Below the pieces are notes generated by a model that ran no database searches, was not told the DNA's origin, and saw only the letters and a program-made list of their open reading frames with translations. A stretch of DNA of 64,000 nt from Ruminiclostridium sp. (GTDB lineage: Bacteria > Bacillota > Clostridia > Oscillospirales > Ruminococcaceae), in NCBI GenBank assembly GCA_017942025.1, contig JAGAVH010000016.1, positions 62,001 to 126,000 of the forward strand, in the 5' to 3' direction. This document shows, piece after piece, positions 16,965-25,819 of this stretch (the stretch's first letter is position 1; each line of letters begins with the position of its first letter). A program made the position numbers and the translations under genes.

Positions 16965-18050
16965 ATGAAAAAGCACTTACATAAAGTGGTAAGCCTTTTA
17001 CTTTCCGTTTCCCTGCTCTGTTCCTGCGGAACGCCTGAAGACGAATCCGTCTTGTCATCTGTTCCCGAAACAGCAGGTCAGGCTGAAAGCTCCGTTGATG
17101 AAGCTATAAGCGGGCAGGAAACAAGTATAGCTGATTCGGAAAGCAAGTCAGAGTCTACAAAGAAGCCTGAAACTGAAGAAAATTCTGTAGTTGAAACGAC
17201 AACAGAAAAAGCAGAAACTACTACCACCACAACAAAAGCAACAGAAACAGAATCTACTCCAAAGCCTGAAACTACTACATCAGCCACCACAACGAAAAAG
17301 CCTGAGACTGTTGCTACACCAAAGCCCGAAACAACTACCACAACTACATCTAAGAAACCCGAAACTACAGTTACACCAAAGCCTGAAACCACCACAACAA
17401 CTACTACAAAGGCACCAGAAACTACAACCATAGCCACTGAAAAGCCTGATGATACTCCGACAGGGCATTGCGAAGGGTTTAATAAATTGTGGGGGATGAC
17501 GATAGCAGAGATTAACGAAAGTGAAGCGTTCAATTGCAGTCAGAATGGTGGAAATGATATAGTTGCGCATTGGAATGCATCACCTTATAAAATCAATAAT
17601 AATTTTGAAATATTTAATATGATTATTCCAGATTTACAGAATAGTTGTTATAGTAATAATGTTTATTTTATATGTGAAGTAAAAGATTCTGATCAATACA
17701 GTAAAAATAATCCGATTTATAGGTTCAATTTATTAGGTGGTTGGTGGTCTGGTAATGGTGGATTTGAAGATTGCGAACATAATGTTGAAACTCAAGAAAA
17801 ATGCCCTGATTTTGATATTGTATATGATAATTTAGTCAGTTTGTACGGAAAACCGAATAAATCCAGAATAGAAGGAAAATTAAAAATATATTTATGGAGC
17901 GGAACTCTTGACGGAGAAATTTTGTTAAGCAATTATACACCCGGTCTTTGGGGGGCACTTCAGTATGAATTAGTTGATTTACAAGTATTCGATTCAAATT
18001 GTAGTCTGACTAAAGATAATATCGATTATTATTTTACATTTGAAATATAA
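16965..18050 (+). CDS. Secreted lipoprotein with Thr/Pro repeat linker
   Basis: 361 residues. A signal peptide ends in a lipobox LLCSC at ~residues 18-24, giving a lipid-anchored extracellular protein. Residues ~30-165 are a Ser/Glu then Thr/Pro linker built from KPETTTT-like units, a likely glycosylated stalk. The C-terminal ~190 residues form an aromatic-rich domain with several Cys that I do not recognise. It is the first gene behind structured RNA copy A, whose terminator ends ~22 bases before its ATG. Confidence 0.75.
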   Translation: MKKHLHKVVSLLLSVSLLCSCGTPEDESVLSSVPETAGQAESSVDEAISGQETSIADSESKSESTKKPETEENSVVETTTEKAETTTTTTKATETESTPKPETTTSATTTKKPETVATPKPETTTTTTSKKPETTVTPKPETTTTTTTKAPETTTIATEKPDDTPTGHCEGFNKLWGMTIAEINESEAFNCSQNGGNDIVAHWNASPYKINNNFEIFNMIIPDLQNSCYSNNVYFICEVKDSDQYSKNNPIYRFNLLGGWWSGNGGFEDCEHNVETQEKCPDFDIVYDNLVSLYGKPNKSRIEGKLKIYLWSGTLDGEILLSNYTPGLWGALQYELVDLQVFDSNCSLTKDNIDYYFTFEI

Positions 18051-18055
18051 ACACC

Positions 18056-18093
18056 ACACCCCACAGACATTAAAATCTGTGGGGTGTAACTTT
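18056..18093. terminator. Terminator between lipoprotein gene and metA
   Basis: ACACCCCACAGA (18056-18067) pairs perfectly with TCTGTGGGGTGT (18076-18087), followed by AACTTTTTT on the plus strand. The stem also lies just past the metA stop on the other strand. Confidence 0.85.
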
Positions 18094-18094
18094 T

Positions 18095-19018
18095 TTATAA
18101 CGGCTTGATCTGTGTCAGGTCAAAGGGTGTTTCCTGATATACGCAGAAATTGAGCCAGTTTGAATACATAAGACTGGCATGTCCTCTCCAGCAGAAAGGA
18201 GGAACTAAATTAGGATTATCATCTGGGAAATAATTATAGGGTACGTCTATCGGTAGTCCCTTGTCCACGTCTCTCATATACTCACTCTTGAGTGTATCTC
18301 TGTCATATTCAGCGTGACCGGTAATAAATATCTGTCTGTTTGTGCTGTCAGCTATTATGTATGCTCCTGAAATATCAGAATATGCCAGCATTTTAAGCTC
18401 GGGGCAATTCTGTATATCTTCAATGCTCACCTCTGTATAACGGGAATGAGGCACCATAAAGATATCATCAAAGCCCTTTAATAATGGATGATTTTCTACA
18501 CAGAGCTTATGAGGGAAAATACCGAACATCTTTCTGTCAAGCACTCTCTTCTGGAGTCCATAGTGATAATAAAGTCCTGCAAATGCCGCCCAGCAGATAT
18601 GCACCGTACTGAAGGAATGGGACTTACTCCATTCCATAATATCGCATAATTCCTTCCAGTAGTTTACCGATTCAAAGTCAAGAAGCTCTACAGGTGCGCC
18701 CGTTATGATAGTAGCATCAAAATACTGATCCTTTATCTCGTTGAAGGTAGTGTAGAAGTTTATCAGATGCTCCTGAGAGGTATTCTTGGGATTATGGGTT
18801 TCTGTCTTTATAAGAGTAATATCTACCTGAAGAGGTGTGTTACTGAGAAGTCTTAAAAGCTGAGTTTCAGTAACTATCTTTGTAGGCATAAGATTGACTA
18901 TCGCCACTTTAAGTGGTCTTATATCCTGCTTTGCCGCCTTTTCATCGGACATTACAAAGATCTTTTCATTTACAAGCGTAGAAAACGCAGGCAGATTATT
19001 TGGTATATTTATCGGCAT
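18095..19018 (-). CDS. metA: Homoserine O-acetyltransferase (MetA family)
   Basis: 307 residues, full MetA length. The catalytic Cys is in HICWAA (~142); His and Glu lie in ITGHAEYDRD (~235/237). Residue 111 in TGAPVE is Glu; in characterised MetA enzymes Glu at this place goes with acetyl-CoA and Gly with succinyl-CoA, so acetylation is expected. It activates homoserine in the first step of methionine synthesis. No SAM riboswitch or T-box is visible upstream; a sigma-A promoter lies ~60 bases before the ATG. Confidence 0.95.
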   Translation of the reverse strand: MPINIPNNLPAFSTLVNEKIFVMSDEKAAKQDIRPLKVAIVNLMPTKIVTETQLLRLLSNTPLQVDITLIKTETHNPKNTSQEHLINFYTTFNEIKDQYFDATIITGAPVELLDFESVNYWKELCDIMEWSKSHSFSTVHICWAAFAGLYYHYGLQKRVLDRKMFGIFPHKLCVENHPLLKGFDDIFMVPHSRYTEVSIEDIQNCPELKMLAYSDISGAYIIADSTNRQIFITGHAEYDRDTLKSEYMRDVDKGLPIDVPYNYFPDDNPNLVPPFCWRGHASLMYSNWLNFCVYQETPFDLTQIKPL

Positions 19019-19078
19019 TTCTGTCTTACCTTTCTTTTTGTATTCCTTTTGTTCTTTTTTATCTCATAACAATGAATT

Positions 19079-19107
19079 ATTTTATCATAAATCGTCATAA
19101 AAATCAA
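19079..19107 (-). promoter_or_regulatory. Sigma-A promoter of metA
   Basis: On the minus strand TTGATT (19107-19102), 17 bases, TAAAAT (19084-19079) with TG one base upstream of the -10. Confidence 0.75.
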
Positions 19108-19137
19108 TAGCTTTACAGAAAAATGAAAATTCCCTGC

Positions 19138-19671
19138 TTATTGCTCGTTGCTTTCTGCATAATATCTGTAGGAATTTATTGTTACTATCTGCGGCTTTAC
19201 AGCGGATAATTCCGCTTCTCTGACATCTACGAGCTTAAAGTCGTTCTTTTCTATAACACGGTTGCTTCCTGTATTATCCTTTACGGCTTCTACAATGATT
19301 TCTTTATATCCGTCGTTAACAAGCTGATTTACAACTGCTTCAAGTGCTTCTGTCATATATCCGTTGTTCCAATATGCTTTGCCTATGCAATATCCGATGA
19401 CGGGTTTTCCGTGGTGATATCCAACAACGTCAATCATACCCATAAGCTCGTTATCAGATTTTCGCTCTATGCCGTATCGGTAGCAATTCTCATTTTTATA
19501 ATCCTTCAGCCAGAAATCAACTACGGCTCTTGTGACGTCAGGACTCTGATGCGGCTTCCAGGTGACAAATTTGGCAACCTCAGGATCGCTTGCCCATCTG
19601 CTATATATGATATCGGCATCACTTGCTGTAATATACCTTAAATTCAGCCGCTTTGTCTGAAGCTCCTTCAC
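19138..19671 (-). CDS. RimJ/RimL-like GNAT acetyltransferase
   Basis: 177 residues. The N-terminus ELQTKRLNLRYITASDADIIYSRWASDPEV is the RimJ/RimL signature, and the acetyl-CoA region lies around GYCIGKAYWNNGYMTEAL. It starts with GTG, preceded by AAAGGCGG. It probably acetylates the N-terminus of a protein or a small amine. It follows mutS2 by 22 bases and is probably the last gene of the yqf-era-mutS2 unit. Confidence 0.83.
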   Translation of the reverse strand: MKELQTKRLNLRYITASDADIIYSRWASDPEVAKFVTWKPHQSPDVTRAVVDFWLKDYKNENCYRYGIERKSDNELMGMIDVVGYHHGKPVIGYCIGKAYWNNGYMTEALEAVVNQLVNDGYKEIIVEAVKDNTGSNRVIEKNDFKLVDVREAELSAVKPQIVTINSYRYYAESNEQ

Positions 19672-19693
19672 CTGCTACACCGCCTTTCAAAAA

Positions 19694-22069
19694 CTATCCT
19701 AATTCAGCTACCGTAACACCCATATCACCTTCGCCGTAAGTACCGTCACGGAAGGTCTTTACGTGGGGGTTACGTCTTAAAAATTGTTGTACTGCGCTTC
19801 TTAAAGTGCCAGTACCCTTGCCGTGAATTATAGTGATTACAGATATACCGCTCATAAGACAGCTATCTATAAATCTGTCAACCTCCATAACGCCCTCATC
19901 ACCCATCATTCCACGGATATCAAGCTCCATACCCGACTTTCTGGTGAAATTACTTTCGGTCTTTTTGGTAACCTTGGGTGTTGTTTGTTTCTTGCTTTCC
20001 TTCTTTTCAATAAGACGGAGATTTTCCATCTTGGTTTTTGATTTCATCGAACCAATCTGAACAAAGCATATATTCTTTGCGTCGGGAAGTCTTGTGAGCG
20101 TACCCTCCTGATTCAAATCTACTACAAGCACGGTATCACCAACTTTAAGTGGTCTTGGCAGGACGTAATGCTCGATTTTCTTTTCAGAAATAGGGTTTGC
20201 AGTATCATACATGCTGTTCATAGCAGAGTTTATCCGTGAACGAGCGCCCTTTACCTTCTGCGAAAAGTCTGCGCTTTCCTTCTGTTTTCTTATCTGCTCC
20301 AGATCCTCAAGCAGTAAATCACCCTGAAAACGTACTTCTTCAATAATACTCATAGCCTTGTTACGAACAGCCTGAAGCTCCTTTTCCTTTTCCCTTTCAA
20401 GACGCTCTCTCTGTTCTTCAAGCTGACTAGTAAGTTCCTTTGACTTTCTTTCTTCAGCCTTTACTGCAGATTTCAGTTTTTCAAGCTCTTGCCTTGACTT
20501 TTCAAGAGCTTCCACAATCTCTTCAAAACGCTTGTTTTCGGTACTTACAAGCTGTTTTGCTTCTTCTATGATATATTCGTCGATACCAAGCTTTGAAGAG
20601 ATAGCAAAGGCATTGGATTTACCCGGCATACCTACTATAAATCTATAGGTTGGTTGTAAGGTCTTTACATCAAACTCGCAGGAGGCATTTTCTACGCCCT
20701 CTGTCTCAATTGCGTACATCTTAACTTCCTGATAGTGAGTTGTTGCAAGCAGCTTGCATTCTCTGCTTTTAAGCTCCTTCAATATAGATACCGCAAGAGC
20801 AGAGCCTTCTACGGGGTCTGTTCCCGAACAAAGCTCGTCCAGTAATACAAGAGAGCTTTCATTTGCGGTTTTCAATATTTTTACGATATTAGTCATATGC
20901 GAGGAGAAGGTAGACAAGCTCTGCTCAATACTTTGCTCGTCGCCTATATCCACGTAAACCTCATCAAACATACCTATTACGCTGTTATCGCTTGCAGGTA
21001 TCATCATACCACACATTGCCATAAGCACAAGAAGTCCCGCAGTTTTCAGAGAAACTGTTTTACCGCCTGTATTAGGACCTGTAACGATAAGTGAGGAATA
21101 GCTATTGCCAAGCTCCAACGTAATCGGCACAACCTTATCCTTATCGATAAGAGGATGTCTTGCCTTATTCAGCGTGAAGCAGGGATTTTCGCTGATTTCG
21201 GGGATAACCGCCTTCATCCTAGCACCAAGATTTGCCTTTGCAAAGTAAATCTCAAGCTTTAAAACGGTTTTATAATCCTTTATCAGAGACTCAGAGAAAT
21301 TGCCCACCATCTCGGACATTTCCTTTATAATACGTTCGATTTCCTCCTGCTCTCGGGACTGCAGAACTCTTATCTCGTTATTAGCCTCAACGACACTCAT
21401 AGGCTCTATAAAAATAGTTGCGCCAGTCTGGGAGGAATCGTGTACAAGACCGCTGATTTCGGATTTATACTCTGTCTTTACAGGAACGACAAATCTGCCG
21501 TCTCGCATTGTAACAAGGCTTTCCTGCAGATACTTCTGATTTGTTTTGTTTTTTATAAGCTTGTCCAGTTGTTCTCTTATATTAAGGCTCTTTTTATGGA
21601 TAGCTCGTCTTATTCTTGCAAGCTCAAGGCTTGCAGAATCGGATATTTCTTCCTCTGATACTATCGAGTTTGAAATAGTCTGTTCAAGGTGCTTGTTTTC
21701 CTGCAGTATATCAAAATATTCCGATAAGGAAGATTCAATACCACTGCACTGCGAATACCAGCTCACAAGCCCCGATACTTCTCTTAACACAAGACCGATA
21801 TCAAGAAGCTCTCTTAATGACAGCGTAGAGCCTTGTGCCGCTCTTTTTGCACTGAAGCAGACGTCTTTTATGTTAAAAAATCTCGGTGTGCCGAATTTTG
21901 AGGATAACGTAAAGGCATCGCCGGTCTTAGCGATTTCGCTTTTTACAGTGTCAATATCAAAGCTGGGTGTAATTTTGAGTATCTCTTCCCTACAAACGTC
22001 ACAATACGCCTGCTCGGAAAGAAGTATCAATACCTTGTCCAGCTCAAGTTTTTTATATTCTTTTTTCAT
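19694..22069 (-). CDS. mutS2: Endonuclease MutS2
   Basis: 791 residues, usual for MutS2. The core and lever domains are followed by the ATPase: Walker A GPNTGGKT, Walker B LVLLDELCSGTDP and a conserved ATTHY. A long Glu/Lys coiled coil (~500-600) leads to the C-terminal Smr nuclease domain with LDIRG and HGKGTGTLR. There is no mismatch-recognition domain I. MutS2 suppresses recombination and can split collided ribosomes. It starts 12 bases after recO. Confidence 0.96.
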   Translation of the reverse strand: MKKEYKKLELDKVLILLSEQAYCDVCREEILKITPSFDIDTVKSEIAKTGDAFTLSSKFGTPRFFNIKDVCFSAKRAAQGSTLSLRELLDIGLVLREVSGLVSWYSQCSGIESSLSEYFDILQENKHLEQTISNSIVSEEEISDSASLELARIRRAIHKKSLNIREQLDKLIKNKTNQKYLQESLVTMRDGRFVVPVKTEYKSEISGLVHDSSQTGATIFIEPMSVVEANNEIRVLQSREQEEIERIIKEMSEMVGNFSESLIKDYKTVLKLEIYFAKANLGARMKAVIPEISENPCFTLNKARHPLIDKDKVVPITLELGNSYSSLIVTGPNTGGKTVSLKTAGLLVLMAMCGMMIPASDNSVIGMFDEVYVDIGDEQSIEQSLSTFSSHMTNIVKILKTANESSLVLLDELCSGTDPVEGSALAVSILKELKSRECKLLATTHYQEVKMYAIETEGVENASCEFDVKTLQPTYRFIVGMPGKSNAFAISSKLGIDEYIIEEAKQLVSTENKRFEEIVEALEKSRQELEKLKSAVKAEERKSKELTSQLEEQRERLEREKEKELQAVRNKAMSIIEEVRFQGDLLLEDLEQIRKQKESADFSQKVKGARSRINSAMNSMYDTANPISEKKIEHYVLPRPLKVGDTVLVVDLNQEGTLTRLPDAKNICFVQIGSMKSKTKMENLRLIEKKESKKQTTPKVTKKTESNFTRKSGMELDIRGMMGDEGVMEVDRFIDSCLMSGISVITIIHGKGTGTLRSAVQQFLRRNPHVKTFRDGTYGEGDMGVTVAELG

Positions 22070-22081
22070 TTTCTTTTCCTT

Positions 22082-22849
22082 TTATAAATTAAAGCTGATA
22101 TTTTTATAATAATCCAGAGTTTTAAAGCCTCTGCCAAGCTGTGTAAGGAGATAAAATTCTGCTATGGCGGAGAATAGCTTTTCGTTCTGCTCAGAAACAG
22201 AAAACCTGTAGAGCTTATCTATATCGGAATATGCAACATATCTTAAAGTGTGCAGAACGGTAGGATTCAGCAAAAAGGCGTTTGCTTCTCCGATATCCCC
22301 CCTGCACTCTTCATAACAATCAGAACAGTATAAAGCACCCTCGTCCGGCAGAAAATACATTTCATCATTATCATAGCAAATACATTCCTTGCAGGCACGA
22401 AGGTCAGGCATAAAGCCTATATGCGTGATAAATCTGAATTCAAAAATCGCCTTTATAAAACGTAGTGACAACTTACCCTTCTGCAGATGATAATAAGTCA
22501 TGCAGACAAACCGCAAAAGCTCTGTGTGATCCTCCTCAGAAGTAGCACAATATCTTATTATTTCAGCAAAATAGCTTGCAAGAGATAGCCCTTCAATGGA
22601 TTTACATATATCATAAAAGCTACAGATGGGCTCAGAGCTGTTTATCGTATATTTGCTTCCGCTTTTTTTCAGACAAAACGTAGAGTAGCTGAAAAGAGAT
22701 GCCGCACCTGAATTTTTTCCACCGATTTTCTTTACGCCATGTGCCATAACCTCAACGATGCCGAGTTTATCGGTGAATATGTCAAGAAAACAGCTGTTTT
22801 CTCCTATAATCCGTTCTCCTATAACGATTCCGTTAAGAGTGATAAGCAT
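22082..22849 (-). CDS. recO: DNA repair protein RecO
   Basis: 255 residues. The OB-fold N-terminus (GIVIGERIIGENSCFLDIFT) is followed by the helical part and a Cys cluster C..C (CKECICYDNDEMYF and CSDCYEEC) like the zinc site of RecO. RecO loads RecA on gaps with RecR. It is next to era, the conserved order in Firmicutes. Confidence 0.92.
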   Translation of the reverse strand: MLITLNGIVIGERIIGENSCFLDIFTDKLGIVEVMAHGVKKIGGKNSGAASLFSYSTFCLKKSGSKYTINSSEPICSFYDICKSIEGLSLASYFAEIIRYCATSEEDHTELLRFVCMTYYHLQKGKLSLRFIKAIFEFRFITHIGFMPDLRACKECICYDNDEMYFLPDEGALYCSDCYEECRGDIGEANAFLLNPTVLHTLRYVAYSDIDKLYRFSVSEQNEKLFSAIAEFYLLTQLGRGFKTLDYYKNISFNL

Positions 22850-22868
22850 AAAAAACCTTTCCGATAAA

Positions 22869-23774
22869 TTAGTCAGCTTTGAGTCCGAAATCCGCTATGG
22901 CAGATTCCTTGTTTCTCCAATCCTCCTTGACCTTTACCCATATCTGCATATTTACCTTGCATCCGAAATACTCTTCGATGTCAATACGGGCAAGAGAGCC
23001 TATCTTTTTCAGCATAGCTCCCTGCTTGCCGATTATCATTCCCTTGTGAGAAGCTTTCTCGCACACGATAACAACGCCTAAATCTACTATCTCATTTCCG
23101 CTTCTGTGACGGCGTGTTTCCAGACTTTCGATGTAAACCGCCACACCGTGAGGAATTTCCTCCTGCATATTGCGGAGAATTTTTTCGCGTACAAGCTCTG
23201 CAAGCCACACCTTTTCCGTCTGATCTGTAGGGAGATCGTCGTCAAAATAATGAACAGATTCCTTTGCATACTTTTCAAGAATAGGCATAATAGCGTCTGT
23301 GCCCGTCCTGTTCTTTACACTCACAGGAATTATCTCCTTGAAATCATAAAGCTCGCTGTAGGTTTTTATAGTTTCTAAAAGTAAAGTCTTGTCCTTTATT
23401 AAGTCGATCTTATTTATAAGCAGAATTACATCTGTATTTCTCGCTTTAAAGCTCTCAATAAGGTTGTTTTCTATAGGAGAAATCTTTTTTGTACCATCAA
23501 CCATAAGAATAATAACATCAACATCGGTTATACTTTCTCTTATAGATTTTACCATCTGATCAGACAGCTTATTCTTAGCTCTGTGCATACCGGGTGTATC
23601 TATGAACACGTACTGAGTTTCACCTTTTGTAAGTACGCCGTTTATTCTTGTTCTCGTAGTCTGAGGCTTTTCGCTTACTATAGCGACCTTTTCGCCTACT
23701 AGAAGATTTGTAAGAGAGGATTTGCCCGCATTAGGGCGTCCTGTTATAGCAATAAATGCTGATTTAGTTTCCAT
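22869..23774 (-). CDS. era: GTPase Era
   Basis: 301 residues when started at METKSAF (ATG 23774), which has AAAGGA 11 bases upstream; the longer frame to 23861 lies inside dgkA and does not resemble Era. G1 GRPNAGKSS, G3 DTPGMH, G4 NKID and the C-terminal KH domain (GKQGAMLKKIG) are intact. Era binds 16S rRNA and assists 30S maturation. The start overlaps the end of dgkA by 11 bases. Confidence 0.96.
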   Translation of the reverse strand: METKSAFIAITGRPNAGKSSLTNLLVGEKVAIVSEKPQTTRTRINGVLTKGETQYVFIDTPGMHRAKNKLSDQMVKSIRESITDVDVIILMVDGTKKISPIENNLIESFKARNTDVILLINKIDLIKDKTLLLETIKTYSELYDFKEIIPVSVKNRTGTDAIMPILEKYAKESVHYFDDDLPTDQTEKVWLAELVREKILRNMQEEIPHGVAVYIESLETRRHRSGNEIVDLGVVIVCEKASHKGMIIGKQGAMLKKIGSLARIDIEEYFGCKVNMQIWVKVKEDWRNKESAIADFGLKAD

Positions 23775-24258
23775 TTTTGTTTTTTCCTTTAATATTTCTT
23801 TTCTTACCGCCCTTTGCAATGAAAAGATAGAATACACAAGCCACACCGAGCAGCATAGCAAGGTTTCCTATATCTTCAGCAAAAAATCGGAAAACAAGCC
23901 TTAATTTTTCTATATCCGCAAACAGAATTACACCAATCACCACTGCCGCCATCGATGATATAAACACAGCTCCCGCCGCAATATCCTTACCCACCTTTGC
24001 AAGCGGCGAATACCCGGGCGACATCTTGTCTATAACCACTTCTATTGCTGTATTTATCATTTCTGTACATATTACTACAAGGCAAGTCAATATCAGTAAA
24101 ATATATTGTTCTTTTGTAAACTCGTAAAATGACGACAGAAATAAAACACATATTGTAGCTACGATATGAATGCGGATATTAGTTTCATGATTTATACAAA
24201 AAACAATTCCGTTTGCCGCATATTTAAAACTGTTATACAGTCTTTTAAAAAATTCCAT
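23764..24258 (-). CDS. dgkA: Diacylglycerol/undecaprenol kinase
   Basis: 164 residues with about four membrane helices. The kinase signature TEMINTAIEVVIDKMSP and the following KVGKDIAAGAV match the Gram-positive DgkA group, which phosphorylates undecaprenol. The C-terminus carries an extra helix and a Lys/Asn-rich tail not needed for the fold. It directly follows ybeY (one-base gap) and overlaps era. Confidence 0.92.
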   Translation of the reverse strand: MEFFKRLYNSFKYAANGIVFCINHETNIRIHIVATICVLFLSSFYEFTKEQYILLILTCLVVICTEMINTAIEVVIDKMSPGYSPLAKVGKDIAAGAVFISSMAAVVIGVILFADIEKLRLVFRFFAEDIGNLAMLLGVACVFYLFIAKGGKKRNIKGKNKNGN

Positions 24259-24259
24259 A

Positions 24260-24751
24260 TTATTCTTTTTCTGTTCTTGTTATGTTTAAACTTTTAAGTA
24301 TCTCATCCTGTAACCTGAACATTACAGCCTCTCCTTCGGGATCATCCTCGTGATCATATCCCAGAAGATGGAGAGTTGAATGTGTAGCCAGGAACCCAAC
24401 CTCTCGTACAAGAGAATGTCCGTATTCTATAGCCTGAGCGTGAGCTTTTTCCATAGAAATGACTATATCTCCAAGCATATATGCCCCGTTTTCCGGATTG
24501 ATATCGTATTCGTCATACAATCCAAGAGGAAAGGATATTACATCAGTTACCTTATTTTTATCGCGGAATTCCTTATTAAGACGCTTTATAGTTTCGTTAT
24601 CTACAAGTGTTACCGATACTTCAGCGATGTCTCCGTCGAATTCCGTTTTTATAAGAGTCTGTGCAACACAACGTCTTATAATAGTGCGAAGTCCCTTAGG
24701 CACTTCAATAGCCTTCTGGTCGTTGTGAAATGTCATTATTACCTTTATCAT
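24260..24751 (-). CDS. ybeY: Endoribonuclease YbeY
   Basis: 163 residues. The zinc motif HSTLHLLGYDHEDD supplies three His; the usual form is HGxLHLxGYDH, so Gly is replaced by Ser here while all His are kept. VTLVDNETIKRLNKEFRDKNKVTDVISFP is the conserved core. YbeY acts in 16S rRNA 3' maturation and ribosome quality control. It overlaps phoH by four bases. Confidence 0.94.
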   Translation of the reverse strand: MIKVIMTFHNDQKAIEVPKGLRTIIRRCVAQTLIKTEFDGDIAEVSVTLVDNETIKRLNKEFRDKNKVTDVISFPLGLYDEYDINPENGAYMLGDIVISMEKAHAQAIEYGHSLVREVGFLATHSTLHLLGYDHEDDPEGEAVMFRLQDEILKSLNITRTEKE

Positions 24752-25725
24752 GTATTTTTACCATCCTGTAATTTCTTTTCATTGTATGCTTCGTAAGCTC
24801 TGACTATATCCTGTACCAGCCTATGACGGACAACGTCCTTCTCGGTAAAACGATTTATGGTTATTCCGTCGATGTTTTTCAGTATTCTTGTAGCTTCAAC
24901 AAGACCGGAACGCTTTGAGTCAGGCAAATCTATCTGCGTAACATCTCCCGTTATAACCATCTTGCTGTTGAATCCAAGTCTGGTCAGAAACATCTTCATC
25001 TGTTCAGGTGTGGTGTTCTGTGCTTCATCAAGAATTATAAAGCTATCATCAAGAGTACGTCCTCGCATATAGGCAAGAGGCGCTACCTCAATACAGCCCC
25101 GTTCCATATTTCTCTGAAAGGCTTCTGCTCCCATCATATCAAATAAAGCGTCATATAAAGGTCTTAAATACGGGTCTACCTTATTCTGAAGATCACCTGG
25201 TAAAAAGCCAAGCTTCTCACCTGCTTCAACAGCAGGTCTTGTAAGAATAATCCTCTGTACCTCGTGCGCTTTGAAGGCTCTTACGGCAAGCGCTACAGCA
25301 AGATATGTCTTACCGGTACCTGCAGGACCTACACCAAAGGTAATTGTATTTTTCTTTATACCTTCAACATATTTACTCTGACCTACAGTTTTGGGCTTTA
25401 TAGGCTTTCCTGTATGACTCACACAAATGCAGCTCTTACTCAGCTGTTCCAGTTCTTCGCCTTTTCCTTCGTTAGCCATTGATATCGCATATCTTATACT
25501 CTGATCTGTGAGCGGTTCTTCCTTTGAGAGCATATCAACAAGGAGCGTTATAACCTCGCAGGCTTTCTGAACGGCATTTTCGTCGCCCTTTATCCGCACC
25601 TCATCATCACGACTGTATATCGAAACCTTATATTCTTTCTGAATGATATTGATATTTTCATCAAAGTCGCCAAATAAAGCGCTCATTTGTCCCATATCTG
25701 AAACAGATACAGATTTTTCTATCAT
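24748..25725 (-). CDS. phoH: PhoH family ATPase
   Basis: 325 residues from ATG 25725 (MIEKSVSVSDMG), preceded by GAAAGGA; the open frame to 25806 would run over the promoter and lacks a ribosome site. Walker A GPAGTGKTYLAVALAV and Walker B FIILDEAQNTTPEQMKMFLTRLG are intact, after an N-terminal region containing DDEVRIKGDE. PhoH-like proteins next to YbeY are thought to act in RNA metabolism; the exact role is unsettled. Confidence 0.94.
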   Translation of the reverse strand: MIEKSVSVSDMGQMSALFGDFDENINIIQKEYKVSIYSRDDEVRIKGDENAVQKACEVITLLVDMLSKEEPLTDQSIRYAISMANEGKGEELEQLSKSCICVSHTGKPIKPKTVGQSKYVEGIKKNTITFGVGPAGTGKTYLAVALAVRAFKAHEVQRIILTRPAVEAGEKLGFLPGDLQNKVDPYLRPLYDALFDMMGAEAFQRNMERGCIEVAPLAYMRGRTLDDSFIILDEAQNTTPEQMKMFLTRLGFNSKMVITGDVTQIDLPDSKRSGLVEATRILKNIDGITINRFTEKDVVRHRLVQDIVRAYEAYNEKKLQDGKNT

Positions 25726-25767
25726 ATAATGAAATTTCCTTTCGTAAAAAATAGCATATATATTGAT

Positions 25768-25796
25768 AGTATAGCACAATTTAACGTTATTTTCAA
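25768..25796 (-). promoter_or_regulatory. Sigma-A promoter of phoH-ybeY-dgkA-era-recO-mutS2
   Basis: On the minus strand TTGAAA (25796-25791), 17 bases, TATACT (25773-25768) with TG upstream of the -10. It lies after the yqfD stop, so housekeeping genes need not depend on sporulation transcription from yqfC. Confidence 0.78.
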
Positions 25797-25819
25797 TATA
25801 AAACAACTAATTTTTTACT

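Noticed and set aside
17200..17460. Tandem ACT/ACC-rich repeats that could be taken for a repeat array
   Set aside because: They lie in frame inside the lipoprotein gene and encode KPETTTT-like linker units; no equal spacer-repeat pattern of a CRISPR array.
17078..17533. 151-codon open frame on the minus strand (Val/Ser-rich)
   Set aside because: It is the complement of the Thr/Pro linker; low-complexity shadow without ribosome site.
19019..19137. SAM riboswitch or T-box before metA
   Set aside because: Only ~60 bases lie between promoter and ATG, and no such core sequence or terminator/antiterminator pair is visible.
23775..23861. Longer start for era
   Set aside because: The extra 29 residues are hydrophobic, lie inside dgkA and do not resemble Era; the start at 23774 has a ribosome site.
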